Below, one piece after another: positions 1-9,782 of a stretch of 64,000 nt of DNA. Below the pieces are notes generated by a model. The model saw only the letters and a program-made list of their open reading frames with translations, did no database searches and had not been told where the DNA came from. A program made the position numbers and the translations under genes. Position 1 is the first letter of the stretch; each line of letters opens with the position of its first letter. The DNA comes from Bin55 sp965205965 (GTDB lineage Bacteria > Pseudomonadota > Gammaproteobacteria > Pseudomonadales > Azotimanducaceae). Location: the NCBI GenBank assembly GCA_965205965.1, contig CBDBHT010000007.1, positions 1,302,001 through 1,366,000 of the forward strand, read 5' to 3'.

Positions 1-957
1 CGTTGGGAGCCGAGAGCAGATTTATTGAATGCATCCGCCTTGACACTCAATTTTACGTTCGCAAAAGGATTCAGATCCTTTCAACGAATAATGTCTAACC
101 GAGAATTATGTTGCAACCGACGATCTCAGTCGAACGACGTTGGGCAAAGAACAATGGGTATGATCCAAAGGGCAACTTCGACGACCAGCGGATGCGTATT
201 ACCGTTAGATCGGTAGTTTGGGTCATTCCAGATGAACATTGCTGGGACTGGTGGGGAATCCGTTGCCTGATGAACGAGTATGTCTTTTCCGCACATATGG
301 GAGCAGTAAGTGCAACAAGTGTTTACTAAATTGCTGGTGGTCTCCGTTCCAAATACAGACGAGGAGAGTCGGCTGAGTATCCATACTATGAGTTAGCTCC
401 CATTTCCATTAGCTCACACGCAGGATACGATAAGAACAACCCACTAAATTCGTGGCGCATCATAGAAGACAATGTTCGAACAAGTCAATTTAGTGTAATT
501 CAATACTGATTGGATCTTTGGCAGCAACCTTAAACTCAACGACCAAACGAAACCCTCGCTTAACTTTTAAGTAAGCTTTGCTCATCACATCGGAGTTTTA
601 CTATCGTGAAACTGATGGGTAGTAACTCTATCTCTCTAACACTTGCGTGGTTAAATACATAACCAATTTTCTTGGAAGTAGTTGGTGCCCGGCAGTCAGC
701 CACCATTCGTCTATGAAATTGGCGCAAGCAATTACAGCTAATTCTACGCAATCATGGTATCTGTTTTTAGATACTACTCTTACTTGAATACGCAACCTAT
801 ATCACCAACTTATACTACAGATTGAATTAAAATTAGATTAAATTTTTATCAATTTTGACTTATCAGTGATGAAATTTCATATTGTATGAGATATATGCAA
901 TTGTAATCTTAAAATTTATGCTGCATATTTACTAAAATTCCTTTGCTGAGGCGAATC
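1..957. other. Long spacer without an assignable gene
   Basis: No open frame here has a recognisable domain or a convincing ribosome binding site. A plus-strand stretch at about 344-508 stays open for more than 50 codons with a protein-like composition, and another at 108-329 does the same, so this may be an eroded gene, but I cannot assign a family. The last 150 bases are very AT-rich and lead into the lipoprotein gene at 958. Confidence 0.4.
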
Positions 958-1464
958 ATGAAATCAACTCTTTCGAAGCACCTATATGTTCATTATCTCA
1001 TGATGGTCCCTATATGCCTGCTATACGCATGTGGTGGAGATGGTTCACCAACTATTGCCGTGGAAATAGCGATGTCTAGAGCTGTAAATCAGATACCTGT
1101 TGTCTCTGCAGGATCTGGTACATCGGTCGGATGCTCAGGCACTATTACAATTGATGGTAATGGTAGCAACAACGATGGCGACAATGCACTCTTAACACGC
1201 CTGTGGCTGCAGGGCTCCGGCACTGCCGTCACTTCGAGCAGTACGTCCACTGCAGCTATCACCTTTGTAGCACCGGATTATGCCAGCGTATTCATTTTCA
1301 GTCTGATCACGAGTGGCAACATAAGCAACCGTGAAATCGGTAAAGTCCTCTTCATTATTAAATGCCCTCAGGCTCCTGTAACGCAGCCTGACATAAACCA
1401 TGATGGAGTTGATAAATTATTCGTCACTACTTCAAGTACTATCTCTAGCCCCAATATTGCATGA
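958..1464 (+). pseudogene. Truncated PKD-like lipoprotein
   Basis: The reading frame starts at ATG 958 behind a GAGG ribosome binding site at 946-949. It opens with a lipoprotein signal peptide ending in the lipobox LYAC, so the product would be anchored in the outer or inner membrane. After a short linker comes a segment that looks like a PKD/REJ-type beta-sandwich: a proline-valine-serine-alanine-glycine start, a TIDGNGS turn, a conserved tryptophan and a TFVAP strand. The protein stops after about 168 residues, directly before a transposase scrap on the other strand, so it is probably the amino-terminal remnant of a longer surface protein. The same CGGxxSP start is seen in the large lipoprotein at 47962. 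Function is not known. Confidence 0.5.
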
Positions 1465-1487
1465 GCAGTGCGAGATGGGTCCGTTTT

Positions 1488-1637
1488 TCGGTTCGGAACA
1501 GTAACCAGGGTTCCCATGTCTGGCAGCGAAATACCCCCGTTACCGGTGGTCGCACCACCACTGAAGCTGAATTCGGCCTCCACCTTGCTGCGTTGCACGG
1601 ATGAAAAGCGAATGGGATTTGGGTAACATTTCGTCAC
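1488..1637 (-). pseudogene. IS1380-type transposase remnant (N-terminus)
   Basis: Read on the minus strand, about 45 residues resemble the start of IS1380-family transposases: a basic stretch, then VEAEFS, a GGATTGNGG segment in place of the usual GGxxTSxGG, then a hydrophobic run. Nothing of the DDE catalytic core follows. It probably marks the insertion that truncated the lipoprotein gene at 958-1464. From 1640 to 1960 I see no further gene. Confidence 0.4.
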
Positions 1638-1960
1638 AGCAAGGTCTCCTTCGATATGTATCTTAACTCATTGAATGATATCGAATTATAGGAGCCTTGC
1701 TGTTTTATTCGTGCATTATCCGGGCTAAATACAAGTTTCTATCGTACATCATCAGGTGTAGAAATTGACTTGGTTTTGGAAATGCCTGGAGGAAAACGAT
1801 ACCCACGGCCCAAGGGCGTCGAAGTAATTAGCCTGTAGGACACAGTGAGAGAAGTGTTAGGGTACGGTGGAGAACAAGATCAACCGAAAGAAATGAAATC
1901 AAAACATTATTAGTTGTCTTACGATCGCTGCGCTACGTTTGATTAAATAATGCGTGCAGC

Positions 1961-2806
1961 TTATTTGCCCTCGGCAAATGTAAGTGCCTCGGCTAGGTAA
2001 TTAGCCCAGGGGAATGCGGGATCGCCGGCTACGTAACACCCTGATAACAAAAGCGTTTCGCTACGATTATAACGAAACGGCCGGCCATCCATGGTGAAAA
2101 TATCCCCGCCTGCGGCATAAAGAACAGCATGAGCCGCTCCTATGTCCCACTCCGAAAGCGTAGAGAGCTTTACGTACAGATCAGCATACGACCGTGCAAT
2201 GTGGCAGATCTTCAAGCTGCTGCCAATTGCAGTACTTTTCACTCCCCTTAAATTACGATCAAGCCATTCCAACAATCTCGCTTCGCGTTCCGTTGCGTGT
2301 GAACGACTTGTAACCGCAACTACATCACCTATACGTACGCTTTTACAATGAATAGGTTCAAAATTAACGTCGTCTATGAAGAAAGCTTGCTTGCGGCTTA
2401 CGTCTGCGACATAAATATGATTTTTGACAGGTACACCCACGACCCCGAATTGTGGTAGAGCGTTTTCAATAAGTGCAATATTGACTGTGAATTCACCATT
2501 ACGTTTGCAGAACTCTCTAGTTCCATCTAGCGGGTCTACCAACCAATATCTATTCCAGCTTCTCCTAGTTTCGTAGGACGGAGGACTGGATTCTTCAGAA
2601 AGCACCGGAATAGAGCTATCGAGTTGGTATAGTCGGTGTTCAATGATGTCATGAGCACGTTGGTCAGCTTCAGTTATGGGGGACCTATCGCTTTTCAGTC
2701 GCACGTTAAAGTTAGTTTCATAAACGGCAAGGATTTCATCGCCTGCCGCCCTTGCGATATCTTGCAAGTCATCCAGTAAACTTTCTTGCAAACAGCATCT
2801 CCACAA
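1961..2806 (-). CDS. cysQ: 3'(2'),5'-bisphosphate nucleotidase CysQ
   Basis: CysQ removes the 3' phosphate of PAP (3'-phosphoadenosine 5'-phosphate), a by-product of sulfate assimilation and of acyl carrier protein maturation; it is a Mg-dependent, lithium-sensitive inositol-monophosphatase-fold enzyme. The metal-binding residues are all present: SEES at residues 70-73, DPLDGT at 91-96 and WD at 220-221 in the family's WD-x-AA-x-HA motif. The length of 281 residues is slightly above E. coli CysQ (246); the first ten or so residues may be untranslated and a later start is possible. It stands alone, flanked by an IS5 remnant upstream, and looks intact. Confidence 0.9.
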   Translation of the reverse strand: MWRCCLQESLLDDLQDIARAAGDEILAVYETNFNVRLKSDRSPITEADQRAHDIIEHRLYQLDSSIPVLSEESSPPSYETRRSWNRYWLVDPLDGTREFCKRNGEFTVNIALIENALPQFGVVGVPVKNHIYVADVSRKQAFFIDDVNFEPIHCKSVRIGDVVAVTSRSHATEREARLLEWLDRNLRGVKSTAIGSSLKICHIARSYADLYVKLSTLSEWDIGAAHAVLYAAGGDIFTMDGRPFRYNRSETLLLSGCYVAGDPAFPWANYLAEALTFAEGK

Positions 2807-2872
2807 GTTCTTGTACTACGATTGATCGTGTTTCTGTAATCTCTACGGACATATTTAAATCGTCCAATTGGC

Positions 2873-3561
2873 CTAATAAAGAATAGATGTTTCCTGGCCT
2901 GTTTCCACTATTGTGAGTGCCTCCGCAATGCGTGCTAGCATGATGAAGAACGTGAACACGATATTCAACTTGTCGTATCTCGTGAAGATCCGTCGATATC
3001 CCTTCGATCGGCGGAACAGACGTTCTATCTCGTTGCGTTGCTTGTATGTTTGGGTGTCGTAGCACCATGCCTTTCTGCGATTGCGTTGGGGCGGAACTGT
3101 AGGCTGGATGCCTATGGCCTCAACCCATTTGCGCCGTCTGGTCGTCCCCATCAGCTCGACCCATTACCAGATGCTGAGCGGATAGGGACGTCTTTGACAG
3201 CAGTTTGCGACCCTCCGGTGCACCGCGCATCGGCCGCCATCCTGTGAACCTTGGTCGTCCAGCTGCCGCGTGACTTCCCGATCGCCCGCGGACCATGTAC
3301 CTTCCGCGCCTCCGTAGCATCCGAATGCACCTTGACCAGTGTGCTGTCTAACGAACGCGACCTCCACCTTCTTCGGGAGGATGCCCATACACTGCAGCTC
3401 CTGGAACATCTCCTCCAACACCCCAGCCTATGAAGCATCTCGCTCAACGCCATCCGACTGATCCCGATGGACGTCGCCACGCGATCTCGGCAAATACTTC
3501 TTGATTTATTCAAATGGCTCTTCCGTAAGTTCCATACAGACACTCCATGTCCAAAACTCAT
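2873..3561 (-). pseudogene. IS5-family transposase, frameshifted remnant
   Basis: The minus strand encodes pieces of an IS5-family (IS427-type) transposase in shifting frames. The first piece carries the DSTLVKVH box (first catalytic Asp) and a GxSRGxWTTKVHxxAADA segment. The second piece, in another frame, carries the C-terminal box with the RRNE-like glutamate motif (KQRNEIERLFRRSKGYRR) and the FTRYDKL helix. The two cannot be read as one protein, so the element is dead. Related scraps lie at 16275 and 52921. Confidence 0.75.
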
Positions 3562-3980
3562 CCGAATTCAAGATGATATATCTTAGTGAAAATATGCCCT
3601 AGCAATTTGGGCTCATGCTTCGTCAACGATTCGGAATGAAGATAGCGAAGTAACGTCTTCGCGCAATTCAAGAATCTCCGGAAGAGGCTAGGAAAACCTT
3701 AAAGCACAGACGGTGAACAAGTATAGTGAGCTCCAGTACGTGGATACCGACTAATGCGATGTTGTATTACGGAGAAATTACTAACGACTGTCGATTAGAC
3801 TCTCCAACGGCTGAATGATTTTAGGCAAACCGCAAGTGACAATGCACGAAATCAGAGATCAGGTGGACTTACCTCCAATAATTTGGATATTCAACGTCGG
3901 AGAACCACTAATCTTAACTGGCATAATTCATGCTTAGATGATATCCCTCAAGTTCTCTAATCGCTTTTTGGGTTGTAACC
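3562..3980. other. Spacer upstream of hslR
   Basis: No gene is recognised here. It lies between the dead IS5 copy and hslR and should contain the promoter of hslR, but I see no convincing -35/-10 pair. Confidence 0.4.
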
Positions 3981-4385
3981 ATGCCTGATAGATCCTCGGA
4001 AGGGGTGCGATTGGATAAATGGTTATGGGCTGCAAGGTTTTTTAAAACTCGCAGTCAAGCGCGTATTGCAGTCGTCGGGGGAAAGATTCATGTAAATGGC
4101 GCGCGCGTCAAAGCTTCGCGTGTCATTCGCGAAGGTGACGGACTCTCAATCACACGGGAAGTGTACGAATTCCATGTAATTGTGCGATTACTATCTGATC
4201 AACGAAAAAACCCAGCAATCGCTCGAGAGCTTTATGTGGAAACTGATGACTCAATTGCTCAGCGTGAAGAATTGATTGCCCGCCGTCGCATGGAACGAGC
4301 AGGATTACACGTTCCCAAAATGAAGCCAAAAAAAGGGGACCGGCGCCAACTTATTCGTATGAAGAGAGAGCAAAGTGTCAGCTGA
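3981..4385 (+). CDS. hslR: Heat shock protein 15 (ribosome-associated S4-domain protein)
   Basis: Hsp15 binds free 50S subunits that still carry a nascent chain and helps recycle them after heat shock. The protein is 134 residues, as in E. coli. Residues 8-70 form the S4 RNA-binding domain, with the family pattern VRLDKWLWAARFFKTRSQA followed by GGKIHVNGARVKASR; the C-terminus is strongly basic (RRxxxR and MKPKKGDRR), typical of the family. The next gene on the same strand should be hslO (Hsp33), the usual partner, and its decayed remains start inside the end of hslR at 4375. Confidence 0.93.
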   Translation: MPDRSSEGVRLDKWLWAARFFKTRSQARIAVVGGKIHVNGARVKASRVIREGDGLSITREVYEFHVIVRLLSDQRKNPAIARELYVETDDSIAQREELIARRRMERAGLHVPKMKPKKGDRRQLIRMKREQSVS

Positions 4386-5030
4386 CGGGCTTCACCGTCT
4401 CTACTTTCAGGACGCCTTCTTTTTTGTGGATATTGGGTTTGTTAAAAGAACGTACGATACGAAGCCGGCGGTAGTCGAAACTACGACATGCTGGTGAACG
4501 GTCTTCCCAGTGAAATACTTATTGCAATCGCGTTGGTCACGAGTATGACTCGATATTACGGGTCGACAGTTCTACACTCGATGAGTCACAGACCGATAAA
4601 ACTTAGCTATGCAGAATGCTGACAATACATGATATTACGTACTATTGCCGAACGACCGAAGTTGTTTCGTATCCGGTCTACGATAACGGGATTACTGACT
4701 TCGGTATCCATCTTCCGCGGACAATGTATCCAACTTTGAGCTTAAGCAGAACGAAGATGGTTGGGAAAACTCAACCTTACCTCTTCAGAACCAGTGGCCA
4801 GCGAAAAGGTCAAATCTCTACTATAGTGAGACGTATCCCATGTGTGTCCTTTACCTTGGTTATGCGAAGGAATCTTCATTTCAAGGTGCTTGTATGAGAG
4901 AACGAACCGAAGTAGCTTTGCATGCAAGGGAATAAGAAAAGATTGTAGAAGTATTCGCTACATGCTGTATGTATCCATTACTATGCGAATTCTATGGAAA
5001 TACTTATGAATACGATCAGATCTTGGTTAT
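4375..5030 (+). pseudogene. hslO: Decayed hslO (Hsp33 redox chaperone)
   Basis: A GTG at 4375, overlapping the end of hslR, opens a frame beginning DGLHRLYFQDA, which matches the Hsp33 start (D-x-LHRYxFxxA). The frame is soon lost to stops and shifts. Near 4985-5015 the end of the gene can still be read as CEFYGNTYEYD, the remnant of the C-terminal zinc motif CxxCGxxYxF with its second cysteine changed to tyrosine. The order hslR-hslO-pckA is that of Pseudomonas-type genomes, which supports the call. The product would be a redox-regulated holdase; it is certainly not made here. The rest of the spacer to 5200 holds nothing else I recognise. Confidence 0.7.
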
Positions 5031-5209
5031 GCCATCTTGCTCACGGACTTCTATTCCGATGTCGGGCAGGAGAAAAGAAAATCTCTACTCCAATAGGAAT
5101 ACTTCCAAACAAAAATTAATGATTTAAAACCCACTCTAAAGATCTTCTATGTGTACATAGTCTGTTGTGTAACATGTGTTTTTGGTTAACCAGCTAACGC
5201 ACGTGGTGA

Positions 5210-6766
5210 GTGATGACGGGAATCGAGTTGATAATTCAACCTGCAGAATGGATAAACCTAGGCACGGCCACGCTTGCCGAGATCGCCTTGCAACGAGGCG
5301 AGGGCAAGCTGGCTTCTAATGGTGCGCTAGTCGTACAGACAGGCCATCGTACCGGTCGCTCTCCTAAAGACCGCTTCATCGTTCAAGAAGCCAGTACAGA
5401 CCAAGAAATCGACTGGGGCCCCATTAACCAACCAATTTCATCTAGCCGATTTGATGCACTCTGGGGTCGAGTTCGAGACTATCTTGCATCGAAAGAAACC
5501 TTTATGAACGACCTTCACGTTGGTGCTGACGCGAATCACTATCTACCCATACGCGTAACTACAGAATATGCTTGGCACGCAATGTTTGCTCGAACACTAT
5601 TCGTACGGCCAAAGACATTTAACCCTGCGGATAAGGACACTTGGGAGATCATAAGTGCACCCGACTTCTGCTGTGATCCGCAACGGGATGGAACTAATTC
5701 TGATGCTGTCGTCATCATTAACTTTGCAGCGCGCAGAGTACTTTTAGCGGGCTTGCGCTACGCTGGGGAGATGAAGAAATCGATGTTCGCAGTGCAGAAT
5801 TTTTTGCTACCTTCTTGCGACGTTCTACCCATGCACTGTTCTGCGAATATCAGTGCCGATGGGAATATTGCTCTGTTTTTTGGACTGTCAGGTACGGGCA
5901 AGACGACTTTATCTTCGGACCCAGAATGCTTGCTTATCGGAGATGACGAACATGGATGGGGGCAAGGTACGGTCTTTAATTTGGAGGGCGGTTGCTACGC
6001 AAAGTGCATTAATTTGTCAAGAGAGCATGAACCCATCATTTACGATGCGATCCGCTTTGGTGCAATCATCGAAAATGTCGTGATCGACAACGACACTCGA
6101 GAGCCCGATTATACGGACTCCAGGTACACTGAAAATACTCGGGCGTGCTACTCGCGCGACAATATCCGAGAAAAAGCTGACGAAAACAAAGGTGGGGAAC
6201 CAAGTAGCGTCATTTTTCTTACCTGCGATGTCAGCGGTGTGTTGCCGCCTGTTGCCATACTTTCAAAAAAAGCTGCTGCGTATCACTTTTTGTCGGGGTA
6301 TACCGCACAAGTAGGATCGACGATCGTCGGCTCTACGGAAGCATATTCGACGACTTTTTCGGCGTGCTTTGGAGCTGCTTTCTTTCCGCGGCCGCCAAGC
6401 GTATACGCGAATCTGCTCATGAAACGCATTGAGCAATTTGGGTCACAAGTCTACTTAGTCAATACCGGCTGGACTGGGGGTGGGTATGGAGTCGGGCGAC
6501 GTTTCACCATTCCCGAAACCCGCACTATCGTGAAGGCCGTGCGTACGGCTTCGCTTGTTGGTGCCCCAAGGTACAAGCTCGAACGGCTGAATCTTGAGAT
6601 ACCAACACGACTTGGCGGATTAGACCCCAGCATCCTTGACCCTAGAAATGCCTGGCCAAGTGAAGCTGCATATAGCGAAGCTGCTGATTCGTTAATCGCT
6701 AAGTTCAAGGCTAACTTTGCTACGTTCGATGTGGACCCCATGATTGTTGCAGCAGGCCCTGTTTAG
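5210..6766 (+). CDS. pckA: Phosphoenolpyruvate carboxykinase (ATP)
   Basis: PckA converts oxaloacetate and ATP into phosphoenolpyruvate, ADP and CO2, the entry step to gluconeogenesis. The 518-residue protein matches the ATP-type family: substrate-binding TGHRTGRSPKDRF near residue 45, the kinase-1a P-loop GLSGTGKTTLSS near 224, the metal-binding GDDEHGWG near 244, EGGCYAK near 261, and TDSRYTENTRACY near 305. GTG 5210 and ATG 5213 are adjacent possible starts; either gives the same mature protein. gshA follows 35 bases downstream on the same strand, so the two may be co-transcribed. No disabling change is seen. Confidence 0.96.
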   Translation: MMTGIELIIQPAEWINLGTATLAEIALQRGEGKLASNGALVVQTGHRTGRSPKDRFIVQEASTDQEIDWGPINQPISSSRFDALWGRVRDYLASKETFMNDLHVGADANHYLPIRVTTEYAWHAMFARTLFVRPKTFNPADKDTWEIISAPDFCCDPQRDGTNSDAVVIINFAARRVLLAGLRYAGEMKKSMFAVQNFLLPSCDVLPMHCSANISADGNIALFFGLSGTGKTTLSSDPECLLIGDDEHGWGQGTVFNLEGGCYAKCINLSREHEPIIYDAIRFGAIIENVVIDNDTREPDYTDSRYTENTRACYSRDNIREKADENKGGEPSSVIFLTCDVSGVLPPVAILSKKAAAYHFLSGYTAQVGSTIVGSTEAYSTTFSACFGAAFFPRPPSVYANLLMKRIEQFGSQVYLVNTGWTGGGYGVGRRFTIPETRTIVKAVRTASLVGAPRYKLERLNLEIPTRLGGLDPSILDPRNAWPSEAAYSEAADSLIAKFKANFATFDVDPMIVAAGPV

Positions 6767-6801
6767 CTTAGTTCTAGCATGGAGCCATCGTCGATGGGCA
6801 T

Positions 6802-8367
6802 ATGCACGAATTAGTTGACCGACTAAGGGTCCTAGGCGGGAATCCCAGTTTAGGTAGATTGCAACGCGGCATAGAAAAAGAGAGTCTCCGCGTTACGCCT
6901 TCCGGTGATCTATCTTTGATATCCCATCCTCAGGATCTCGGCTCTGCACTCACGCACCCTTGGATTACGACGGATTTTGCTGAAGCTCAGCTTGAGTTTG
7001 TTTCCGGTGTTTTTGATACGCCCGAAGCGTGTCTTGATCATCTCGATGAGATTCACCGGTTTGTATATACCAAGTTGGATAGAGAGTTACTTTGGCCTGC
7101 AAGTATGCCCTGTATAGTAGGTCTTGATGAAAAAATTCCTGTTGGACAATATGGAATATCCGGTGCTGGAAAGATAAAGACGCTATACCGCCTGTCACTT
7201 GGTAATCGATATGGGCGGCTTATACAGACCATATCTGGGATTCACTATAACTTTTCGATTCCTGAAGAACTGTGGCCTACCGTCGCTGATGCTCTTGGTG
7301 CCGTAAACAATCAAGATTTTCGATCGGCCGCGTACCTGACGATGGCAAGAAACCTTCGCCGAATCTGTTGGCTGCTCGTCTACCTTTTTGGAGCGTCGCC
7401 GTCACTCTGCAAATCGTTCCTACAGGGCCGTGGGCACGAGTTAGAGGAGTTTGATGAAGGTTCTTGGTTTGAACCGTATGCGACATCGTTGCGCATGGGA
7501 CCGCTTGGGTACCAAAGCATAGAGCAGAAACATCTACATATTTCCTGTAACTCCCTTCACGATTACATAACCACGCTCTCTCGTGCTTTAAGCCAGAACG
7601 TTGAGGCGTTCGAAAAGATCGGACTACGTCGTGGCGAGGAATATTTGCAACTTACGACTGCACTCCTGCAAACCGAAGCGGAGTACCATGGAGTCGTTCG
7701 GCCAAAGCGGACATGTAACAAAGACGAACGGCTACTTGAAGCACTTGCGAAGCGTGGCATTGAATACATTGAACTCCGTTGCTTGGACCTTGATCCTTTT
7801 TTACCGCTGGGAGTTGATGCGGAGACTGTTCGTTTTCTTGACGCAGTTTTGATCTGGTGTTTGCTAACGCCCAGTACGAATGACAGTGAGGCTGACTCGC
7901 TTGAGAATTCAAGGAATCAGTCAATAGTCGTGCACGAAGGTCGTAAGCCAGGCGTGTTGCTTTCTCGATCAGGCACAATGATCTCGATGCACCAGTGGGC
8001 ACACGAAATTTTAGATGACGTAGAAGTGGTTGCAGCTTCTATTGATCAAGTTCTTGGCAACGATAAACAATATACTGAAAGTGTCGCCAACCAGCGCAGG
8101 AAAGTGGACTATGTGGAAGCAACGCCGTCTGCGCGCATAATTGAAGCTATGCGAAGTAGCCAAAAGACCTTTTTCCGTTTTGCGATGAGCCTCGGCAAAG
8201 AATTTAGAAGGCAGTTTATGGAACGAGCACTTGCCGAGGATCGGTTGGCGTTATTTCAATCCACTGCAGAACGGTCGATATATGAGCAGAAGAGACTGGA
8301 AGATTCAGACACACTGAGTTTTGACGAGTATCTTGAGAAGTACCTGCAGCTGGACATTGAAACTTGA
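6802..8367 (+). CDS. gshA: Glutamate-cysteine ligase
   Basis: GshA makes gamma-glutamylcysteine from glutamate, cysteine and ATP, the first and rate-limiting step of glutathione synthesis. The protein has 521 residues, like the proteobacterial type-1 enzyme (518 in E. coli). Signature parts are GIEKESLRV at about residue 22, the SGIHYNFS strand near 153, and YIELRCLDLDPF near 320, which are part of the ATP and substrate sites. It starts at ATG 6802 shortly after pckA and ends just before a MITE at 8493. Confidence 0.95.
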   Translation: MHELVDRLRVLGGNPSLGRLQRGIEKESLRVTPSGDLSLISHPQDLGSALTHPWITTDFAEAQLEFVSGVFDTPEACLDHLDEIHRFVYTKLDRELLWPASMPCIVGLDEKIPVGQYGISGAGKIKTLYRLSLGNRYGRLIQTISGIHYNFSIPEELWPTVADALGAVNNQDFRSAAYLTMARNLRRICWLLVYLFGASPSLCKSFLQGRGHELEEFDEGSWFEPYATSLRMGPLGYQSIEQKHLHISCNSLHDYITTLSRALSQNVEAFEKIGLRRGEEYLQLTTALLQTEAEYHGVVRPKRTCNKDERLLEALAKRGIEYIELRCLDLDPFLPLGVDAETVRFLDAVLIWCLLTPSTNDSEADSLENSRNQSIVVHEGRKPGVLLSRSGTMISMHQWAHEILDDVEVVAASIDQVLGNDKQYTESVANQRRKVDYVEATPSARIIEAMRSSQKTFFRFAMSLGKEFRRQFMERALAEDRLALFQSTAERSIYEQKRLEDSDTLSFDEYLEKYLQLDIET

Positions 8368-8483
8368 ATTTTCTGGCTCATGGTTGGCTTGGCCGACAGA
8401 ATCCTGGGCTTATGGCTGGTGGCTTTATTGACGATTTCATTAAAGGTTCAATTCCTACGAAAATCGAACCCGAACTGTAGGCG

Positions 8484-8717
8484 GGTGTAAGGCAGTAATT
8501 TCCAGCGAGTTGTGAACTGCTGGTTTTAATAGGACTGTCGACTGTTTTCGGTCCGTAGTTTTCGCGAATTTTTGTCATTTTCCGGGCTGTATAAATTGGG
8601 ACACGTCATCAAACTGGAGTGAAAGAATTTAGTTAAATCAAAGAAATGCTCACCCATCTCCCGAACACGGCTGCCAGTACCCAGACATTTACTCACTGGA
8701 AATTACTGGGTGTAAGG
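8484..8717. mobile_element. MITE family A, copy 1, with 9-bp target duplication
   Basis: A 216-bp non-coding element runs from 8493 to 8708. Its ends are a perfect 13-bp inverted repeat, CAGTAATTTCCAG at the left and its complement at the right. It is flanked on both sides by the identical 9-mer GGTGTAAGG (8484-8492 and 8709-8717), a clean target-site duplication. A second copy, nearly identical in sequence, lies at 59468-59682. It carries no transposase and must be moved in trans. The ends resemble those of the element at 43295 (CAGCAATTCCCC), which also makes a 9-bp duplication. Confidence 0.85.
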
Positions 8718-9219
8718 CAGCATCGCCATATTGATTCCATCAGCAACTCGCTACCTGAGATGCAAACGGGACATTGTCGATTCGGGGCGGAGTTACGAAG
8801 ACCTGCCTTACTGGACTTGATAGCTGATCACGTTCTTGCATTAAACTGGCATGAGTACGGTGAAGGACTGCTACAAGATTTTACATCTGAGTGCTTATAG
8901 GACGATTACCAGATACACGGCACCTCACAAAGGGGCGTAATCTCTTCAGCCATATGGTTTAAGACGGACCTGCTCGCGCGATGTGTGGAACACGATGTCG
9001 TTGTCAACGCGATGCGTCAAATACTGATACGCATTAAAATGCGAAAGATTTCAAGGTACTGTCTCGGGAATATTAGAATCTGGCATGGAAGGATTCTGTG
9101 AGAACTTTCATACATACTTTCCAGTTTTGGAAGCAAAAGTAGGTGACTGGCTGTCTGAATGTGAGCATGTCTAAGTGCAGTAAATTGCGTGTTGCCTTGT
9201 ATTCATGTGCGTAGTGCGA
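8718..9219. other. Spacer between MITE A and dsbB
   Basis: A plus-strand frame is open from about 8709 to 8900 with a protein-like composition, and the MITE sits in its upstream part, so this may be a decayed gene split by the element. I do not recognise the family. The remainder holds nothing identifiable. Confidence 0.35.
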
Positions 9220-9729
9220 ATGAGCAAGAACATGGTATTTATAACCTTGATAAATCAGGTGATCAGAACTAGCCAAGGCTGGAACTCTCTAACTGTCTTT
9301 ATTACGGGAACGTTTCTAATTACAGCGATGATTCTGGAGCATGGTTTTAATCAGGTTCCCTGTTCACTGTGCATGACGCAACGATTATTTATGGCGGTCG
9401 GCGGTGCCATCGCTTTGGCTGGCTTGATTCATCAGCCCCGTATTGGGATCTACCCGATGCTTGCTACACTTTTTTTTATTGGCGGTTCTGGATTCGCTAC
9501 TCGTCAGATATATTTGCAGCTGACACCGGAGGCTAGCAGCTCGTGCGGGCCTGCGTTAACTTACCTTTTAGAAAACGACTACTCCTTCATGGTCGTTCTC
9601 AATTCGCTTATGTCCGGATCAGGAGAATGTGGCGATCCTTCTTTAATACCCGCTGCTTCACTGGTAGGTTTTATTTTGTTGGCTGCTACTTCACTGATAC
9701 AGCTGCTGTCTGGTACTAGACATTCTTAA
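9220..9729 (+). CDS. dsbB: Disulfide bond formation protein B
   Basis: DsbB is the inner-membrane enzyme that re-oxidises periplasmic DsbA and passes the electrons to ubiquinone. The protein has four predicted membrane helices. The first redox pair is the CSLC of VPCSLCMTQR in the first periplasmic loop; the second pair is formed by the cysteine of SSSCGPAL and that of SGSGEC in the second loop. ATG 9220 (MSKNM) is chosen over the earlier ATG at 9205 because it gives the usual short cytoplasmic tail. Next on the strand, 54 bases on, is the ABC-F gene. Retention of the ubiquinone genes at 31.6-34.5 kb fits with a working DsbB. Confidence 0.9.
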   Translation: MSKNMVFITLINQVIRTSQGWNSLTVFITGTFLITAMILEHGFNQVPCSLCMTQRLFMAVGGAIALAGLIHQPRIGIYPMLATLFFIGGSGFATRQIYLQLTPEASSSCGPALTYLLENDYSFMVVLNSLMSGSGECGDPSLIPAASLVGFILLAATSLIQLLSGTRHS

Positions 9730-9782
9730 CTACTAATCTGATAAGGACACCTCCTTAGCAGAGACCAGTCGTTCTTATAAAA

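Noticed and set aside
4616..4927. Open frames on both strands between hslR and pckA as separate small genes
   Set aside because: They lie inside the hslO remnant and show no motif or ribosome binding site.
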